A stretch of DNA of 64,000 nt. Origin: Pohlia nutans (taxonomy: Eukaryota; Streptophyta; Bryopsida; Bryales; Mniaceae). The DNA lies in contig CM040088.1 of assembly GCA_022496805.1 (NCBI GenBank), forward strand, positions 25,837,501 to 25,901,500, in the 5' to 3' direction. Shown here piece after piece: positions 23,748 to 35,514 of this stretch. The notes under the pieces were generated by a model that was not told where the DNA came from, searched no databases, and saw only the letters and a program-made list of their open reading frames with translations. The stretch's first letter is position 1. Each line of letters begins with the position of its first letter. Position numbers and translations under genes: made by a program.

Positions 23748-24322
23748 ATTGAGTTAACCCTTAAAGGACCAAGGATTCATGGTTTTAAAATGACAAGTTT
23801 AATGGAATATATTCTGAAAAATAGGTACAAATTTTTATATCATTGCCAGAATCAATGAAGAACATTGTATGTGTTGGTCAAAAAAACAAATAAATTTGAA
23901 CAAAAGAAATTCCACATAGGATCTACTCAAAAATGCTTAAAAAAAAATCATGAGGTCCAATTCAGGCTTCTTGGTTCTTTAGGGGTTAACCAAAAACAGA
24001 AGGAGAGTTGAAGCAAGAGTTGAAGCGAGAGTTAAAGAAGAGTTGAAGAGGAATCTCCTCTCTATAATTAAATTTTCTGACAACCACTGTTCATGAATAG
24101 TCCCCATAGTCAGGGCTCTTGGCTTGGGGGAGCGGATGGGAACTCTCCTCTAGCATTGGGGAGGTCACAAGTTCCACACCCCATGGTGGCGTAGGGTCTT
24201 GCTTTAGATTATTCTCCAACTCACCATAGACTAGTTTCGCCGTTTTTTTGATCTGAAAACGAGTTGAAGGTGAGTATGAGGTGAGTTTCCACTTTGAGAA
24301 ACTCGTTTCGGTTAACTCTAAT
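23748..24322 (-). mobile_element. Repeat A, copy 2, interrupted by a TTAA MITE
   Basis: Minus-strand copy of repeat A. Its end AATTGAGTTAA at 23748-23757 is separated from the rest by a 228-bp insert at 23758-23985. The other end is GGTTAACTCTAAT. A tandem AGAGTTGAAG-type motif is present near 24000. Confidence 0.75.
23758..23985. mobile_element. TTAA MITE (B2) nested in repeat A
   Basis: 228 bp between TTAA at 23754-23757 and 23986-23989, with ends CCCTTAAAGGACC and (reverse) CCCCTAAAGAACC. The interior differs from B1, so this is an independent insertion at the equivalent site. Confidence 0.82.
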
Positions 24323-24329
24323 ATTTTCT

Positions 24330-25015
24330 TCTTTTTTATTATGTGTTTGGAGCTTTGAGATCTTGTTGACCTTCCCCTCCCGGTTACCATTACCTCCGCC
24401 TTAGTTCCTGTAAAACGAGCTAACTAATGATAGTTTGATGATGATGTCGGATATTCTGCATATTCTCCTCAAGGGCAAGGCAGAGCCAGTGAAGGCTACT
24501 GAATGTTATGAGAAGCTGTCAGTAAGTTCTCCAACGTACAATGAATTCAAAGAGGCCGCCAACGAACGAATGATCGATCGATCAGTGCAGTGGCTGATCG
24601 ATCCTTCCGCCAGCCAGCCAGCCATAGATCCGTGGCTCATGATCCCAGGCCACAATTGCAAACCCCAATGAATACTATGGCAGACAACAGTAAGTCAGAT
24701 CGACCTCTGACCATGGCACTGTACTGGAACCGACACAGACTGATCGATCGATCGATCGAGGAGGTGCCAGAATACTGTACACTTACAGTTCAATTGGATT
24801 GTAGCGGAGGAGTGATGAGTCCAGGCGTAGCTTCGTCATGACAAGCAGACCTCGCAAGAGTTGAGCCGCAAACATCCAAATTCCGTGCCTCCATCAATTC
24901 CAGTGCTTGGATGGATCATGGCCCATTCACACCAGTCATCCAACACGAGTGCGGCAAAGAATTTGAGTTCCTCAAGTAAGTTTTTGGTAGCTATAGTGTG
25001 CTCTTGTTAAAAACA
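24330..25015. other. Intergenic with GATC-rich clusters
   Basis: Clusters of GATCGATC occur near 24572 and 24742, with CCAGCCAGCCAG between. A lone GGCTACTGAATGTTATG near 24497 matches the ends of the foldbacks at 19719 and 55488. No gene supported. Confidence 0.5.
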
Positions 25016-25712
25016 AAAATAAAACTTGAATTCAAATTAAACTGGAAAATGCCCCCCAAATAAATGAACTCACCACCCCATTATCAAATGAACAACTTAC
25101 ACTCAACCAATGGCAAACCTCTTGTACAAACCTAGATCAGTTTATTCAAAAAATATCAGATAAAATCCAAGAAACATGCACTGCACCACCCCTACCATTT
25201 CTAACAAACCGAACAGCCCACCAATGCGGGTTTTACCTAGAAAACTCCAAAAGATATGGAAAATACACTTTTCTACATACCATCTACTTAAAAAAGCAAT
25301 ATATACAATTACACACATACCAAACTGGCAAACACATCCAATTATCTCCAAACTACAACACCACCCTCATACTAATATCCCCCCCACCTCCAAACCATGA
25401 CCCCAATCCACAAGAATGGATAAAAACTCTAGTGGGTCTTACCAAAACAACAAAATAATACCCAAGCCTGCAAAATCACTACACAACACACAAAGGACTG
25501 TGTCAAAAAAGCCATATCCAAATATAGGCAACCATACAAAAAAGCCCCAAGAAAGTAAATAAAAAAGTCTTCAAAAACCAACAAACACCCCATTAGACTG
25601 CATCATCGACGGATATAATAACATACTTACAAACAATGATGACATAGCAAACGAAATACATATTCAACAATCAATCAGCAACAGACCTACAATACCTACA
25701 TGGGGAATATAT

Positions 25713-25932
25713 GGTCTGATATGGGTATCACTTTTACACGTCTCACATAGTATGACTTATGTTTAACTCATTTTATGTGTGCTAGAATTTTATTTTTTAA
25801 CACCATGTATATAGTTTCAGCCATGGTGTCTATAACACCCTCTAATTTTCGTAATTTTCAATGTTTTTTTCTTATCAAAAAGATATTTCTCAAAAATCAC
25901 ACTATTTTTGAAGGAGGTACCCATATCAGGCC
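25713..25932 (-). mobile_element. MITE family C, copy 1, in the LINE
   Basis: 220 bp with ends GGTCTGATATGGGTA and TACCCATATCAGGCC. About 75-80 percent similar by eye, in inverse orientation, to 31752-31970 and 39439-39657. It separates the LINE linker (PTIPTWGIY) from downstream LINE sequence. Confidence 0.8.
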
Positions 25933-26159
25933 ATCACCCACATGCTATTATCAACTAGAACGCCCACTACAATGCACATGTGGAGTCAGACAATACCAAT
26001 GGCACAATCTGAATAGGTTTGTCATACATAAAAGAGGTAACCTTTACACTCCACTCCATAAATGCCTCGATCAAAACACATATGATAATTATATACTTAA
26101 AACACTTAGCCAATACAAAACCCCTAGCCTAAATAAAATCCCCAATGTAATACTAAAAA

Positions 26160-26900
26160 ACATGCGCAAAAGCTTTCATTAACTCTTATTTCTATTTTTT
26201 ACTCACTGCTACAAACAAAAACATGTCCCCGCATCCTGAAAAACAAGCTTAACTATACCACTATACAAAGAGGGAGATTTGGCACAATTACCAAACCATA
26301 AACCCATCGCACTTGTAAACACAATTTACAAATTCTTTACTAGGACCCTAACAATAATACTCTCTGCATATTGCAAAAAACATCAAATACTCCATGACAG
26401 CCAGGAAGGTATTAGAACAAAACGAAGCACATTCAAACAACTACAACTCCTCATAGCAGCACTAGAAGACGCAAGATTTACAAACCAAGATATATGTTTA
26501 TTTTAAATAGATTTCAAAAACACTTTTGGCTCTTTAGACCACGTACAATTACTCGCTATAATGAAAGACCTTGGCTACCCGGCAAATGCCATAGCACTAA
26601 TAGGTAACATTTACTCACACTCAAATACCATATATACAAGCATACACTTCGGAAAAACAAAACCAATACCAATCCAAAGAGGTACCATCCAAGGAGATAC
26701 ACTAAGTCCTTACCTATTTTTCATGTTTTTGGAACCACTCCTAATATGGCTACAAAGAGCAAACAACAGGTACACATTTGGAATATCCAAAATAACCATC
26801 AGCTCAGAAGCGTATGCAGATGATCTCACAACTATCGCCAACAACTTCAATTCACTACAAACTCAACTAAACAAAATAGATAAATTTTGTAACTAGCCCA
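26160..26900 (+). pseudogene. LINE reverse transcriptase core
   Basis: Fingers/palm motifs are readable. KPIALVNTIYKFF and EGIRTKRSTFKQ come first, then IDFKNTFGSLDH (motif A, just after an in-frame TAA at about 26503). RGTIQGDTLSPYLF (motif B) and EAYADDLTTIA (motif C, the YADD box) follow. The downstream frame closes at 26894. The catalytic aspartates of motifs A and C remain, but the stop before motif A shows the copy is dead. Confidence 0.88.
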
Positions 26901-27514
26901 GCATCGACCTAGGGATTCCAAAATGCACAATCACAAGTTGCCCTAATAAGTCCAAATTTAAACCAAAAATCTTTAAAAACCAAATAAAAATCCATAACAT
27001 TAATTAAAGAAACCAACCAATACCAGTGTTACACCAAAATGAATCCTATGTATCGGCATACATTTTGGTGTATGAATCCTATGAATTGGCATACAATTAG
27101 TACCTTCACTAAAATGGGGTCTTCAAACGTGCGTCACCACCAACAAAGTTATAGACCAATTCAAACAATTAAAACAATGTTCAGCAACAATCAAACAAAA
27201 AATCAGTATGGTAGATACCGTCATCAGAGCAAGTATAGCATACATCTTCTATGCCATTCCATACTTTCTCTCAACAATTAAAAAAATTGATAAAAAGATC
27301 ATTGGTATTTAGAAAGCCATATGTGGATTACCAAAATGAACCGCAAATGTCATCACTCAACTACTCCACGAATTTTTTGGACTCAAAGCCTTCTCACTAA
27401 ATATACATAAGACTCATACAACACATACTATCCAAACATGGAGGCGCGGAAGCAATTCCAAGAATCAAATACTACGACTGTGTTAAATCACCTACCACTC
27501 AAATACTATTTATC

Positions 27515-28140
27515 ATGAAAACTGTAGGTGACATCCACTTCAAAAGCATACACGCACGTTTTCAACTCCATGCAATAGAACTTGAAAAACAATGGATTAC
27601 ACAAGCCACAACCGAACTCCCACAATTAAACCCCAAACTATCCCTCAAATCACTTCACAAACTCTTCATCCATAAAATATCCAAAATAAAACACATTACC
27701 CTTCCAAATGGCACAAATTTAATGACACCAACAGATTTCCAAATTTACTACAAAACCCCCACTAAATTAGAGAAAAGTGTGCTTCATTTGGCAAAACAAC
27801 TATTTTGCTACCCAAGCTGTACGCTAGACTACCCAAACCCATGTCAACAACACCCACCAGCTCGGACTCTCAAAGCCGGATATATCTCAGATAACCGTGA
27901 ATTAACACCAAGAATTCTAGAAAACCCAATACACCCACCATTGCCACAACCCCCACTACAACCAAATCCACGTCCAAACGTAAAAAATAACCCACTTAGA
28001 TTTCCTATCTACAATATACTAAACCCTAAAACAAACGAAACAAAAGATAAATACAAAGTCACAAAAAAATACAACACATACTTCTACCAATGGATACTTC
28101 AAAACAACCTAACCTACAACAAATGGATGCTACAACCTCG
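27515..28140 (+). pseudogene. LINE connector region
   Basis: An uninterrupted frame of about 205 codons between the reverse transcriptase and RNase H regions, with no separate domain recognised. Placement and A/C-rich codon use match the LINE. The frame is broken by the MITE at 28141. Confidence 0.7.
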
Positions 28141-28403
28141 GGGGGTGCACTCTACATTATGTTTGAGAAATCATGTGCGTTCATGACCCCCTCTAAAAAA
28201 CCCCATGTATACAAGGGGTTATATGTCTAAAAACCTTTGTATACAGATCTATTCCGTCCTAAATATATGTTTAATGTAAGTATACATCAATCTTTTTAGC
28301 TCTAAATATGTTTATTGTATGTATACGTAATACGACAATGTTCAAATTAATACCCCTTCTGTGCACTCACGCATATTTGTACATGTTTAGTACAGTGCAC
28401 CCC
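28141..28403. mobile_element. GGGGTGCAC-terminal MITE in the LINE
   Basis: About 263 bp. The left end is GGGGTGCACTCTAC (the exact first G is ambiguous in a run of six). The right end is GTACAGTGCACCCC. TCGG, or at least TCG, repeats on both sides. Removing the insert rejoins LINE sequence. Confidence 0.75.
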
Positions 28404-28929
28404 TCGGGGCCACAACGAGAACTCTTCCCACTAAACCAACCAACAGTAATAGAACACAACATCATCCTCCAAACTACATACTACACAGAACTCCAACACC
28501 GACATTATAGAAACATCATAAATGCACATTTTCTCCCACATAAACGAGTACCAAAAAATTCCCCATATAACGGACCATTCCCAAACACACATGTTGTAGT
28601 TCACTTTACTGCCAACACTATCACATACGAAGAGTCCACAATCCCCCCAAAACTAAACAAACCACGAATCGAACCACTAGCAATACACACACTATGCATC
28701 CATCATCAAAATCACAACGTCGGCCCATTCAATCAAATGGACACACTAAAAATAATAATCAACAATCTACAAATCACACAATATCACATACAAAACGTCC
28801 CTCTAACGCCAAATAACACACCAGTAAACAAAAACACTAAATGGAACAAACTTATCTATCCACCTGAAAATAACTTCACAAACATAAATATACCCCTATT
28901 ACCAAACTATGAGACCCAAACTCAATTAA

Positions 28930-29930
28930 AATTTTCACCACAACATACCTACTTTACTAACGGCTCCTTTATACTACCAAAACTATATGAAGACAGATAT
29001 TGGATACGTGAGAAGGAGGTTACGAAATATTCAACTCTACCAAAATAGAAGTACAAATATCAAAAAAACTACCCGAACTACAAACCAATTTTAGAGCCAA
29101 ACTAATAGCCATACACAAAACACTAAGACTATTCACTACTAAATACCCAAATGAACTGGCACACATCTTTACGGATTGCCTTAATTGATTATATGTCCTC
29201 AAAACACAACTCAAGCACCGAACTTTGCACAACAATCATACAAATAAAATTATACTCACATCTATGGTTGAAATGCTTCAAAAGAGAACACCACCCACCA
29301 CACTATACAAATTCCGAGCTCATGCCCATATTTATGGAAATGAACAAGCAGACATGTTTGCAAAAGAGGGTATTAGGACAGAATATAGTTTTGCTACAAA
29401 ATCATACGAATTCGTTCATTCTACTCCATACTACTATTAGAAAGATGAATGGCCCAGACCGGCTCATAGACCAGATAAAAGACCCGTCACATGTTTTGAC
29501 AAATAAATCAAAAAATATGATTGTAAGCACAATTTAGAAATCATGGTCCAAAGTTTTCCCAACATTAGTAAATGGACAATAAACCCTAATATAGACAACG
29601 AAATCTTCAATGAATTTTGGACAAATCCCACAATTATAGAGCCATAAAAAACAAGCCTCCTAAAATTTTGTACTGGTCAATATATGGGTAATGCTAGAAA
29701 ACAACTATTCTTTGGTATAGAAAGATTTCCATCAATCACATGCCCTGTATGCAATTCTCTAGATGCAGATACATGGTTCCATGTCCTTCTAAAATGTAAC
29801 CAACACCATATACACGCCCTTAGAATTAGAAGACATAATAAAGTAGTATGGGAACTAAGACAACTTATATTATCATCCCAAAAATCCAGATGCTACATTC
29901 TCTTGAATGTCGGTACATTCAACAACAAGT
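28930..29930 (+). pseudogene. LINE RNase H and Cys-His finger
   Basis: TYFTNGSFI near 28950 resembles the first RNase H motif with Asp changed to Asn. AHIFTDCLN follows near 29160, and YKFRAHAHIYGNEQADMFAKEG near 29310 matches the C-terminal RNase H motif. CPVCNSLDADTWFHVLLKC near 29740 matches the zinc-binding region found after RNase H in plant LINEs. The frame changes between blocks. Confidence 0.8.
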
Positions 29931-30249
29931 AACCCACAAGAAAATACAGTACCTCCATGGCTCCTCCTGTGTACATGTGGAAGACAAAGATGCCACAGTG
30001 AAGTCGGATTTAATCCAGACATACTATGCGTTAAAGGACTCTCATACTAAAACACCCCACTATTTCACTGTGAAGACAACTTTACCATACAGTTTATCGA
30101 ATTCACTTATTGTATTGACTGATTCTCGCAAGAAAAAATCGACAATAAGACCCAAAAATATCGACCATTAATTAATAGCATCACTAACCAAGGATGGAAA
30201 ATTGAGCTCTTCATAGTCATTACCGCTAAAGCTCGAGGTACAACACACA

Positions 30250-30564
30250 CATTAGGAGAGATATAGGGCCTCAAGGAGGCCCCCAGTTTGAATCAGCTCA
30301 ATTCAACTAGTCGAGATTAAAAATTTAAAATAAATTTAAAATTACAAAAAAAAATTACAAAAAAAAAAAAAAAAAATGAAAAAATGAAAAAAAAAAAAAA
30401 ATAAATTGCAGTCTGACGTGGACAACCATCTGCCACGTCAGACTGCGATTTTTTTATTTTTTTATTTTTTAGTAATTTTTTTTATTGGTTGTTTTTGGTT
30501 TACTGTTGATCAGCAGTTTGACAAAGGGAAGGGGCCTCCTTCAGGTCCCATATCCCTCCTAATG
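30250..30564. mobile_element. MITE family D, copy 1, in the LINE 3' end
   Basis: 315 bp, ends CATTAGGAGAGATA... and ...TATCCCTCCTAATG with GGGCCTCAAGGAGGCCCC inside the left end. A central inverted pair around CAGTCTGACGTGG brackets A/T tracts. LINE protein text resumes after it (SFMKLLENKLKL). A second copy is at 34610-34922. Confidence 0.8.
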
Positions 30565-30889
30565 TCCTTTCATGAAACTCCTAGAAAACAAACTAAAATT
30601 ATCTGAAACCCTTGTTGAAACCTCCATATAAAACACATATATAAAAGAATCAATACTATTGCTATAAATCATGCCGCATCAATTATATTATATAAAAGAA
30701 AACTTGAAAATAACCAAACACTACCAAACTGTGACCCACCTTGATCAATTTAACTAAAAGGGGGTAGTGGTTAAGACCACTATTTCTTGTTTGCACAACG
30801 GAAGCACTTATCTCATATTGATAGGACAGGGTTGGTTCATTGGTACAAATTTTCCTTCCTATGATAAACTCATTAACAGTACCAAGTCA

Positions 30890-30995
30890 TGTATATTACA
30901 ATATTGCTCACACGGATCTATCAAGTATCGAACCCGGACCATCCAATTGTAATACAAACGCCTTCACCAATCAACCACAAAACTGATGACTTGGC
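30890..30995 (-). other. tRNA-like pol III boxes, possible SINE head
   Basis: On the minus strand TGGTTGATTGGTGAAGG resembles an A box, and GGGTTCGATAC about 40 bases downstream resembles a B box. This could be a SINE remnant or chance. No acceptor-stem pairing supports a functional tRNA. Confidence 0.3.
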
Positions 30996-30999
30996 AATC

Positions 31000-31745
31000 A
31001 ACAACCAAACAAACATTGTCTTATACCCAACTAGATATCGATCCACTAGTTTGGGGCTATTTTTGTTACTGATTACTTTTGTTATTGGTCTCGTTGTTTT
31101 TGTTCACGGATCACTAGAGTGTCTATTCCCGATAGCCCGATAGGAGAGAGTAGTTTTGTTCCAATGGCCCTTTGTCCGGTGGGCACTGGATCATTGTCAT
31201 TACGAACAAACACTTTATTCACGCCAGCCTCGAAAGAGACCGGAGTTTCTATCTATCTCTATCTACATTATTTTGAAAGAGACTTTGAACCCGTTTGTCA
31301 CTTGATTGCAACTTGTTGGAGCTATTATATAGTTTCCAGTATAATTTTTCAGTACATTTTCTAAGTTCTGGTATATAGTAGATACTATATTTATATATAT
31401 GTGTGTGGGTTTGATATATGGTTTAAAAAAGTTGTAAATTATAACAAGTATATCGTAGTGTTACTAAAAAAAATCATAAATCTTACATGACAAAATAGTA
31501 GGTGAGAGAAAATTGGGTATCAAATATTTCCTATAAATAACTTGACTATTTCACAACTGTGAAAAAAGTGTCATGTAATTTGTCAAGACATCAAATTATT
31601 CAATAAAGGACTTCTAGGATATAAGTAATTTGATCTGACATGTTATACATAACTTTTTGTAATCAAACAATTTTGTAATATATTTTGAGGGCATCTTCAC
31701 CTAATAGTCAATTAAACAATAACTAAATTTTGGTTTTAGCTCCTG
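31000..31745. other. Intergenic, no feature seen
   Basis: No supported gene or structured repeat. Confidence 0.5.
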
Positions 31746-31751
31746 GGTGAT

Positions 31752-31970
31752 GGCCTGATATGGGTATCCCACCAAAAATAGTGTGATTTTTGAGAAATAT
31801 CTTTTTGGTATGAAAAAAACATTGAAAGATTTAAAAAATTAGAGGATGTTATAGGCACCATGGCTACAACTATATACATGGTGTTAAAAACAAAATTTCT
31901 AGCACACATAAAATGAGTTAAACATAAGTCACACTATGTGAGACACGTAAAAGTGGTACCCTTATCGGCC
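31752..31970 (+). mobile_element. MITE family C, copy 2
   Basis: 219 bp, left end GGCCTGATATGGGTATCC and right end GGTACCCTTATCGGCC. Same internal order as the complement of copy 1, including ACACCATG and GTGTTATAG-like words. Confidence 0.8.
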
Positions 31971-31974
31971 ATTC

Positions 31975-32446
31975 CCCTCCTAAAAGATTAAAGTCAACAA
32001 TTTTTTATTTTTTATTTTCTTTTCTATTCTTCCTTCAAATTTTGGCAACTTACTTCAATTAGTGTTATTGGTATTTTTTTTTGTTAATTGTTTTATGGAT
32101 GTCACATGGTTCAATATCTAATGAGTGGTAATCTTTTATACAATTTTTAATTTATGAGTAAAAAATTAGAAGGGTTTTTTGTTAAAAATTTAGATTATGT
32201 AATGAAGAAAACTGCATTTCTCAATACAAAATAGATAAATTTTTGTTTGTTACATCTGTATATACAATAGTTTTTTTGGTTCATTTCATTTTCATTAGTG
32301 AGGTGAAAGATATGAGAATATTTTTGTTCCAGTCAATTAGGGCACTTCTAAAAAAATAACATATGAGATTTATTTTGAGCCTTGAATTTTCTATAAAAAT
32401 AGAAAGTAGAGATTTGATTAATTTCATTTGAAAACAAATTCCTACT
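31975..32446. other. Intergenic, no feature seen
   Basis: T-rich sequence with no gene evident. Confidence 0.5.
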
Positions 32447-32450
32447 TTAA

Positions 32451-33015
32451 CCCCTAAATGCCTAGAGCCCTCTCCAAATTCTGCAGTTTTGCAAAGATGC
32501 ATTATAAAATGCAACTTAGAGGGATATTTTGAACTTGATATACGAATAAAAGTTGTACATTATGAATTTTAGATTCTATCCATACGGTTAGATCTATGAT
32601 TGCTATTACCAATAATTTTGTATAAAATTTGAAACGTGAAATTCAAAATTATTTTGTAATTCAATTATGAATAAGATATTGACAATCTACGGATGAAATT
32701 TTTGTGATTGGTTGAAATGTAATACTCTAAGTGTAGTGATTTCTGGAGATTTTTTGGTTGCTTAATTATATGAGTTGACTTTTTTTAGAGCACTTTTACA
32801 CTGAAATCTTCATTATTTTGGGTGAATCACTACAACATGATATGAGGCATAAAATTTTCACAAATCATCGCCTTTCTAATCAGATCACAACATGAAGCTA
32901 ACTTCCCATAGAATCTACAATAAAAATTACACACTGCTAAAAGTGCATGGTGGATGAGAAATTATGGATGAAATCTGTACATCGTCCAAAAAATGGACGC
33001 TTAGGTAGTTAGGGG
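32451..33015. mobile_element. TTAA element, 565 bp
   Basis: Bounded by TTAA at 32447-32450 and 33016-33019. Ends read CCCCTAAATGCC and (reverse) CCCCTAACTACCTAAGCG, the latter close to the ends of the MITE at 60492-60733. No coding capacity. Assigned to the piggyBac-type group by target site and ends. Confidence 0.7.
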
Positions 33016-33398
33016 TTAAAAGTAAGATGCAATCTCTGTACCCACAATTAGAACGTGTTCCAAAATTTTTAATCCATAATAAATTACATCAAAATAAAAT
33101 AACATGTTTATTAGCATTTTGTCACCTCCTTTTATTGCAAGATTTTTTTGAATATGTTAAAACCCTCAATTTGATACACAGTTAACAAACATGATCTTCA
33201 GTGTGATGTATTTAAACCTCAATTTTTCAGAATGCAAAATTTTCAAATGAATAAGAGTCAAATTTAGATAACCAATTGAACAGGTCCCGCACTCCCTTCC
33301 CCCCAAAATCCAAAAAACAAAAAACAAACTTTACACTTCATTTCAAATGCTAATATCTCCCAATTTATGTAGGCAACTTCACTAAAAACATTCACACA

Positions 33399-33706
33399 TT
33401 AGAGTTAACCAAAAAGAGTGTCTCAAAGTGGAAAGAAATCTTAAACTCACTTTAGACTCGTTTTGAGTTCAAAAAGACTGCAAAATTAGTCTATGGTGAG
33501 TTGGAGAATAATTTAAAGCAAGGCCTTGCGCCATCATAGGGTGTGGAACTTGTGACCTCCCCAATGCTAAAGGAGAGTTCCCACATGCTCCCCCAAGCTA
33601 AAAGACCCAACAATGGGGATTATTCATGAACAATGATTGTCAGAAAATATAATTATAGAGAGGAAACTCCTGTTCAACTCCTCTTATGTTTTCGGTTAAC
33701 TCAATT
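33399..33706 (+). mobile_element. Repeat A, copy 3, uninterrupted
   Basis: ATTAGAGTTAACC at the left and TTTTCGGTTAACTCAATT at the right, with no MITE at the right-hand TTAA. It gives the pre-insertion state for the copies at 21391 and 23748. Confidence 0.8.
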
Positions 33707-33901
33707 CTTATAGTAGTTTAGGGCAAGATCCTAGGGTTGAAGATGAAAACACTCAATGTTTTTCCCTGTAATGACAATTTTGGAGTCATTCTTTGTGACT
33801 CTAGAAGTGAACATTGAGAAGATAGCACCTAACCAACCAAAAATTATTATAAAATTGTATGTTTTGTTTGTATTGGAATAAAATGTCCATTTGTTAAAAT
33901 A

Positions 33902-33905
<4 letters not shown>

Positions 33906-33949
<44 letters not shown>
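33906..33949. repeat. (TA)n microsatellite
   Basis: About 22 consecutive TA units. The Tyr-Ile frames that read across it are artefacts. Confidence 0.95.
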
Positions 33950-33951
<2 letters not shown>

Positions 33952-34325
33952 AAATTGAGTCACTATTATACAATTCAACACCATACGTTTCAACTTGTAA
34001 CGTTGACACGAAATACTCCTTTTACTTTTGCTTTTTAATTTTTTTTCCATCTTTTGTTGTCGTGATTCTCTATGCCAACATTGACTTGCAATAAACAATG
34101 TTGATTCCCATCATAATTGTGACGGTGCAGAATACCCAATCATGTGTACTTCAGTAACCGAATCATCATACACTACTTCGGAGCTGAGTCACAACTTGTG
34201 TGCATCACAGGATTCATAGACACCAGCATTCAATTCATGGTCTTCAAGCTTCAACTGTCGTGCAGCCAATGCCCCACAGTAGTCATGAATCAAATCACGC
34301 CCTTCTTGCATAACATTCCTGGGCG
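33950..34325. other. Intergenic, no feature seen
   Basis: No supported gene. Confidence 0.5.
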
Positions 34326-34327
34326 TC

Positions 34328-34449
34328 CACTAGTAAAATCATGACCGTATAGACCACAAAATAGATTCACGAGAAGACCCCACATGTCGAATTCTCTAGT
34401 CTACATGTGGGGTCTTCTGTAGTCTATGCAACGAGTGTTTCTACTAGTG
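34328..34449. mobile_element. CACTA-like foldback
   Basis: 122 bp with ends CACTAGTA and complement, and a strong inner stem ACCCCACATGT / ACATGTGGGGT. The three bases outside the ends (GTC and GGT) do not match, so the duplication is eroded. Confidence 0.6.
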
Positions 34450-34609
34450 GGTTTTAGATGGGTCCTTTCTCTACATAGTTATTGTAGTAGCATCATTCCT
34501 CAAGAATAAAAATAACATCTCTACAGTTGCATTGTAAATTTCCAATTTGATTTGGAGTCACTAAAGACAAGTCACGATGGACATTTAGATGTTAAAGACA
34601 CATTACGTT

Positions 34610-34922
34610 CATTAGGAGAGATACGGGGCCTCAAGAAGGCCCCCACTTCCGATTAGCTGAATTCAATTGGCCGAGATTAAAAAAATAATGTATTTTTTTA
34701 CAAAAAAAGAAGAAAAAAAGAAAAGAAAACAATAAAAAATCGCAGTTTGACATGGCAGACTATCTGCCACGTCAGATTGCAATTTTTTAATTATTTTTTT
34801 TACAAAATATATATATTTTAAAATAATTAATTATTTTTTTGATTGGTTGTTGTTGGTTCACTGTTGATCAGCAGTTTGACAAAGGGAAGGGGCTTTCTTG
34901 AGGCCCCATATCTCGCCTAATG
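34610..34922. mobile_element. MITE family D, copy 2
   Basis: 313 bp, same ends CATTAGG...CCTAATG and the same internal CAGTTTGACATGG / CCACGTCAGATTG inverted pair as the copy in the LINE. Confidence 0.8.
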
Positions 34923-34924
34923 GG

Positions 34925-35514
34925 ACAAGATTCCTACTATTGCAACATCGCTTTTCTTTCCTTCTAATCTCTTCACCAAGCAACAAAACATTTCTTGGCC
35001 AATTTTCACCAAATTCTTATTTGGTTTGGGTCTAGGCAAATTCAGCACTAGAAAGTTTGAAAACTAAAATGAATGAATTTGCCAAAACCATCTTCCAAAA
35101 ATACACGGCTTACCAAAATTTCGATGAAATTTTTTGTTTATAGACAATATGATGAATGAAGCTTTTAATTTTACTTTCTAAATTAGGCCAAACGCAATTG
35201 TGAAACCAACAGTCACTGCAAAACTAGTAGCTCTAGCTATGAGATTTGAGTCTAGTTTCTAAATCACCTCCTCTTTTGGGAGAGAAGTTGTGAACTTGGA
35301 TGCCTCCAAATGAAAATACAATGAGAGAGAATAATTAAATTCCTATGTGGCCTTTGATTTAAGTTGTTGCCCTTGAAAAATACAATTGTTTCCCTAGGAC
35401 CGAATTGATCGTATTCTCTCTTTTAAGCTCTTAATGCGCATGGTTTCCTCTTTGACGTTAATGCAAACACTATTCACTCATGGGTCCCATTTTCAGAAAT
35501 TTCCATTTCGGGAA
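34925..35514. other. Intergenic, no feature seen
   Basis: No gene recognised. Confidence 0.45.

Larger units (their letters stand above)
25020..30740 (+). mobile_element. Non-LTR retrotransposon (LINE), decayed, 5' truncated
   Basis: LINEs copy their RNA at the target site by reverse transcription. Blocks in order: linker text (LDCIIDGYNN near 25600), reverse transcriptase (26160-26900), a connector (27515-28140), an RNase H domain (about 28960-29400) and a Cys-His finger near 29740, ending with SIILYKRKLENNQ near 30690. No apurinic endonuclease domain is seen, so the element is probably 5' truncated near 25020. Numerous stops and shifts are present. Three MITEs interrupt it (25713-25932, 28141-28403, 30250-30564). 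Base use is strikingly A/C rich on the plus strand. Confidence 0.85.

Noticed and set aside
30746..30880. tRNA-like A box GTAGTGGTTAAG on the plus strand
   Set aside because: No B box or acceptor stem at suitable spacing, so no tRNA called.
33731..34098. Minus-strand Tyr-Ile frames
   Set aside because: Produced by the (TA)n microsatellite.
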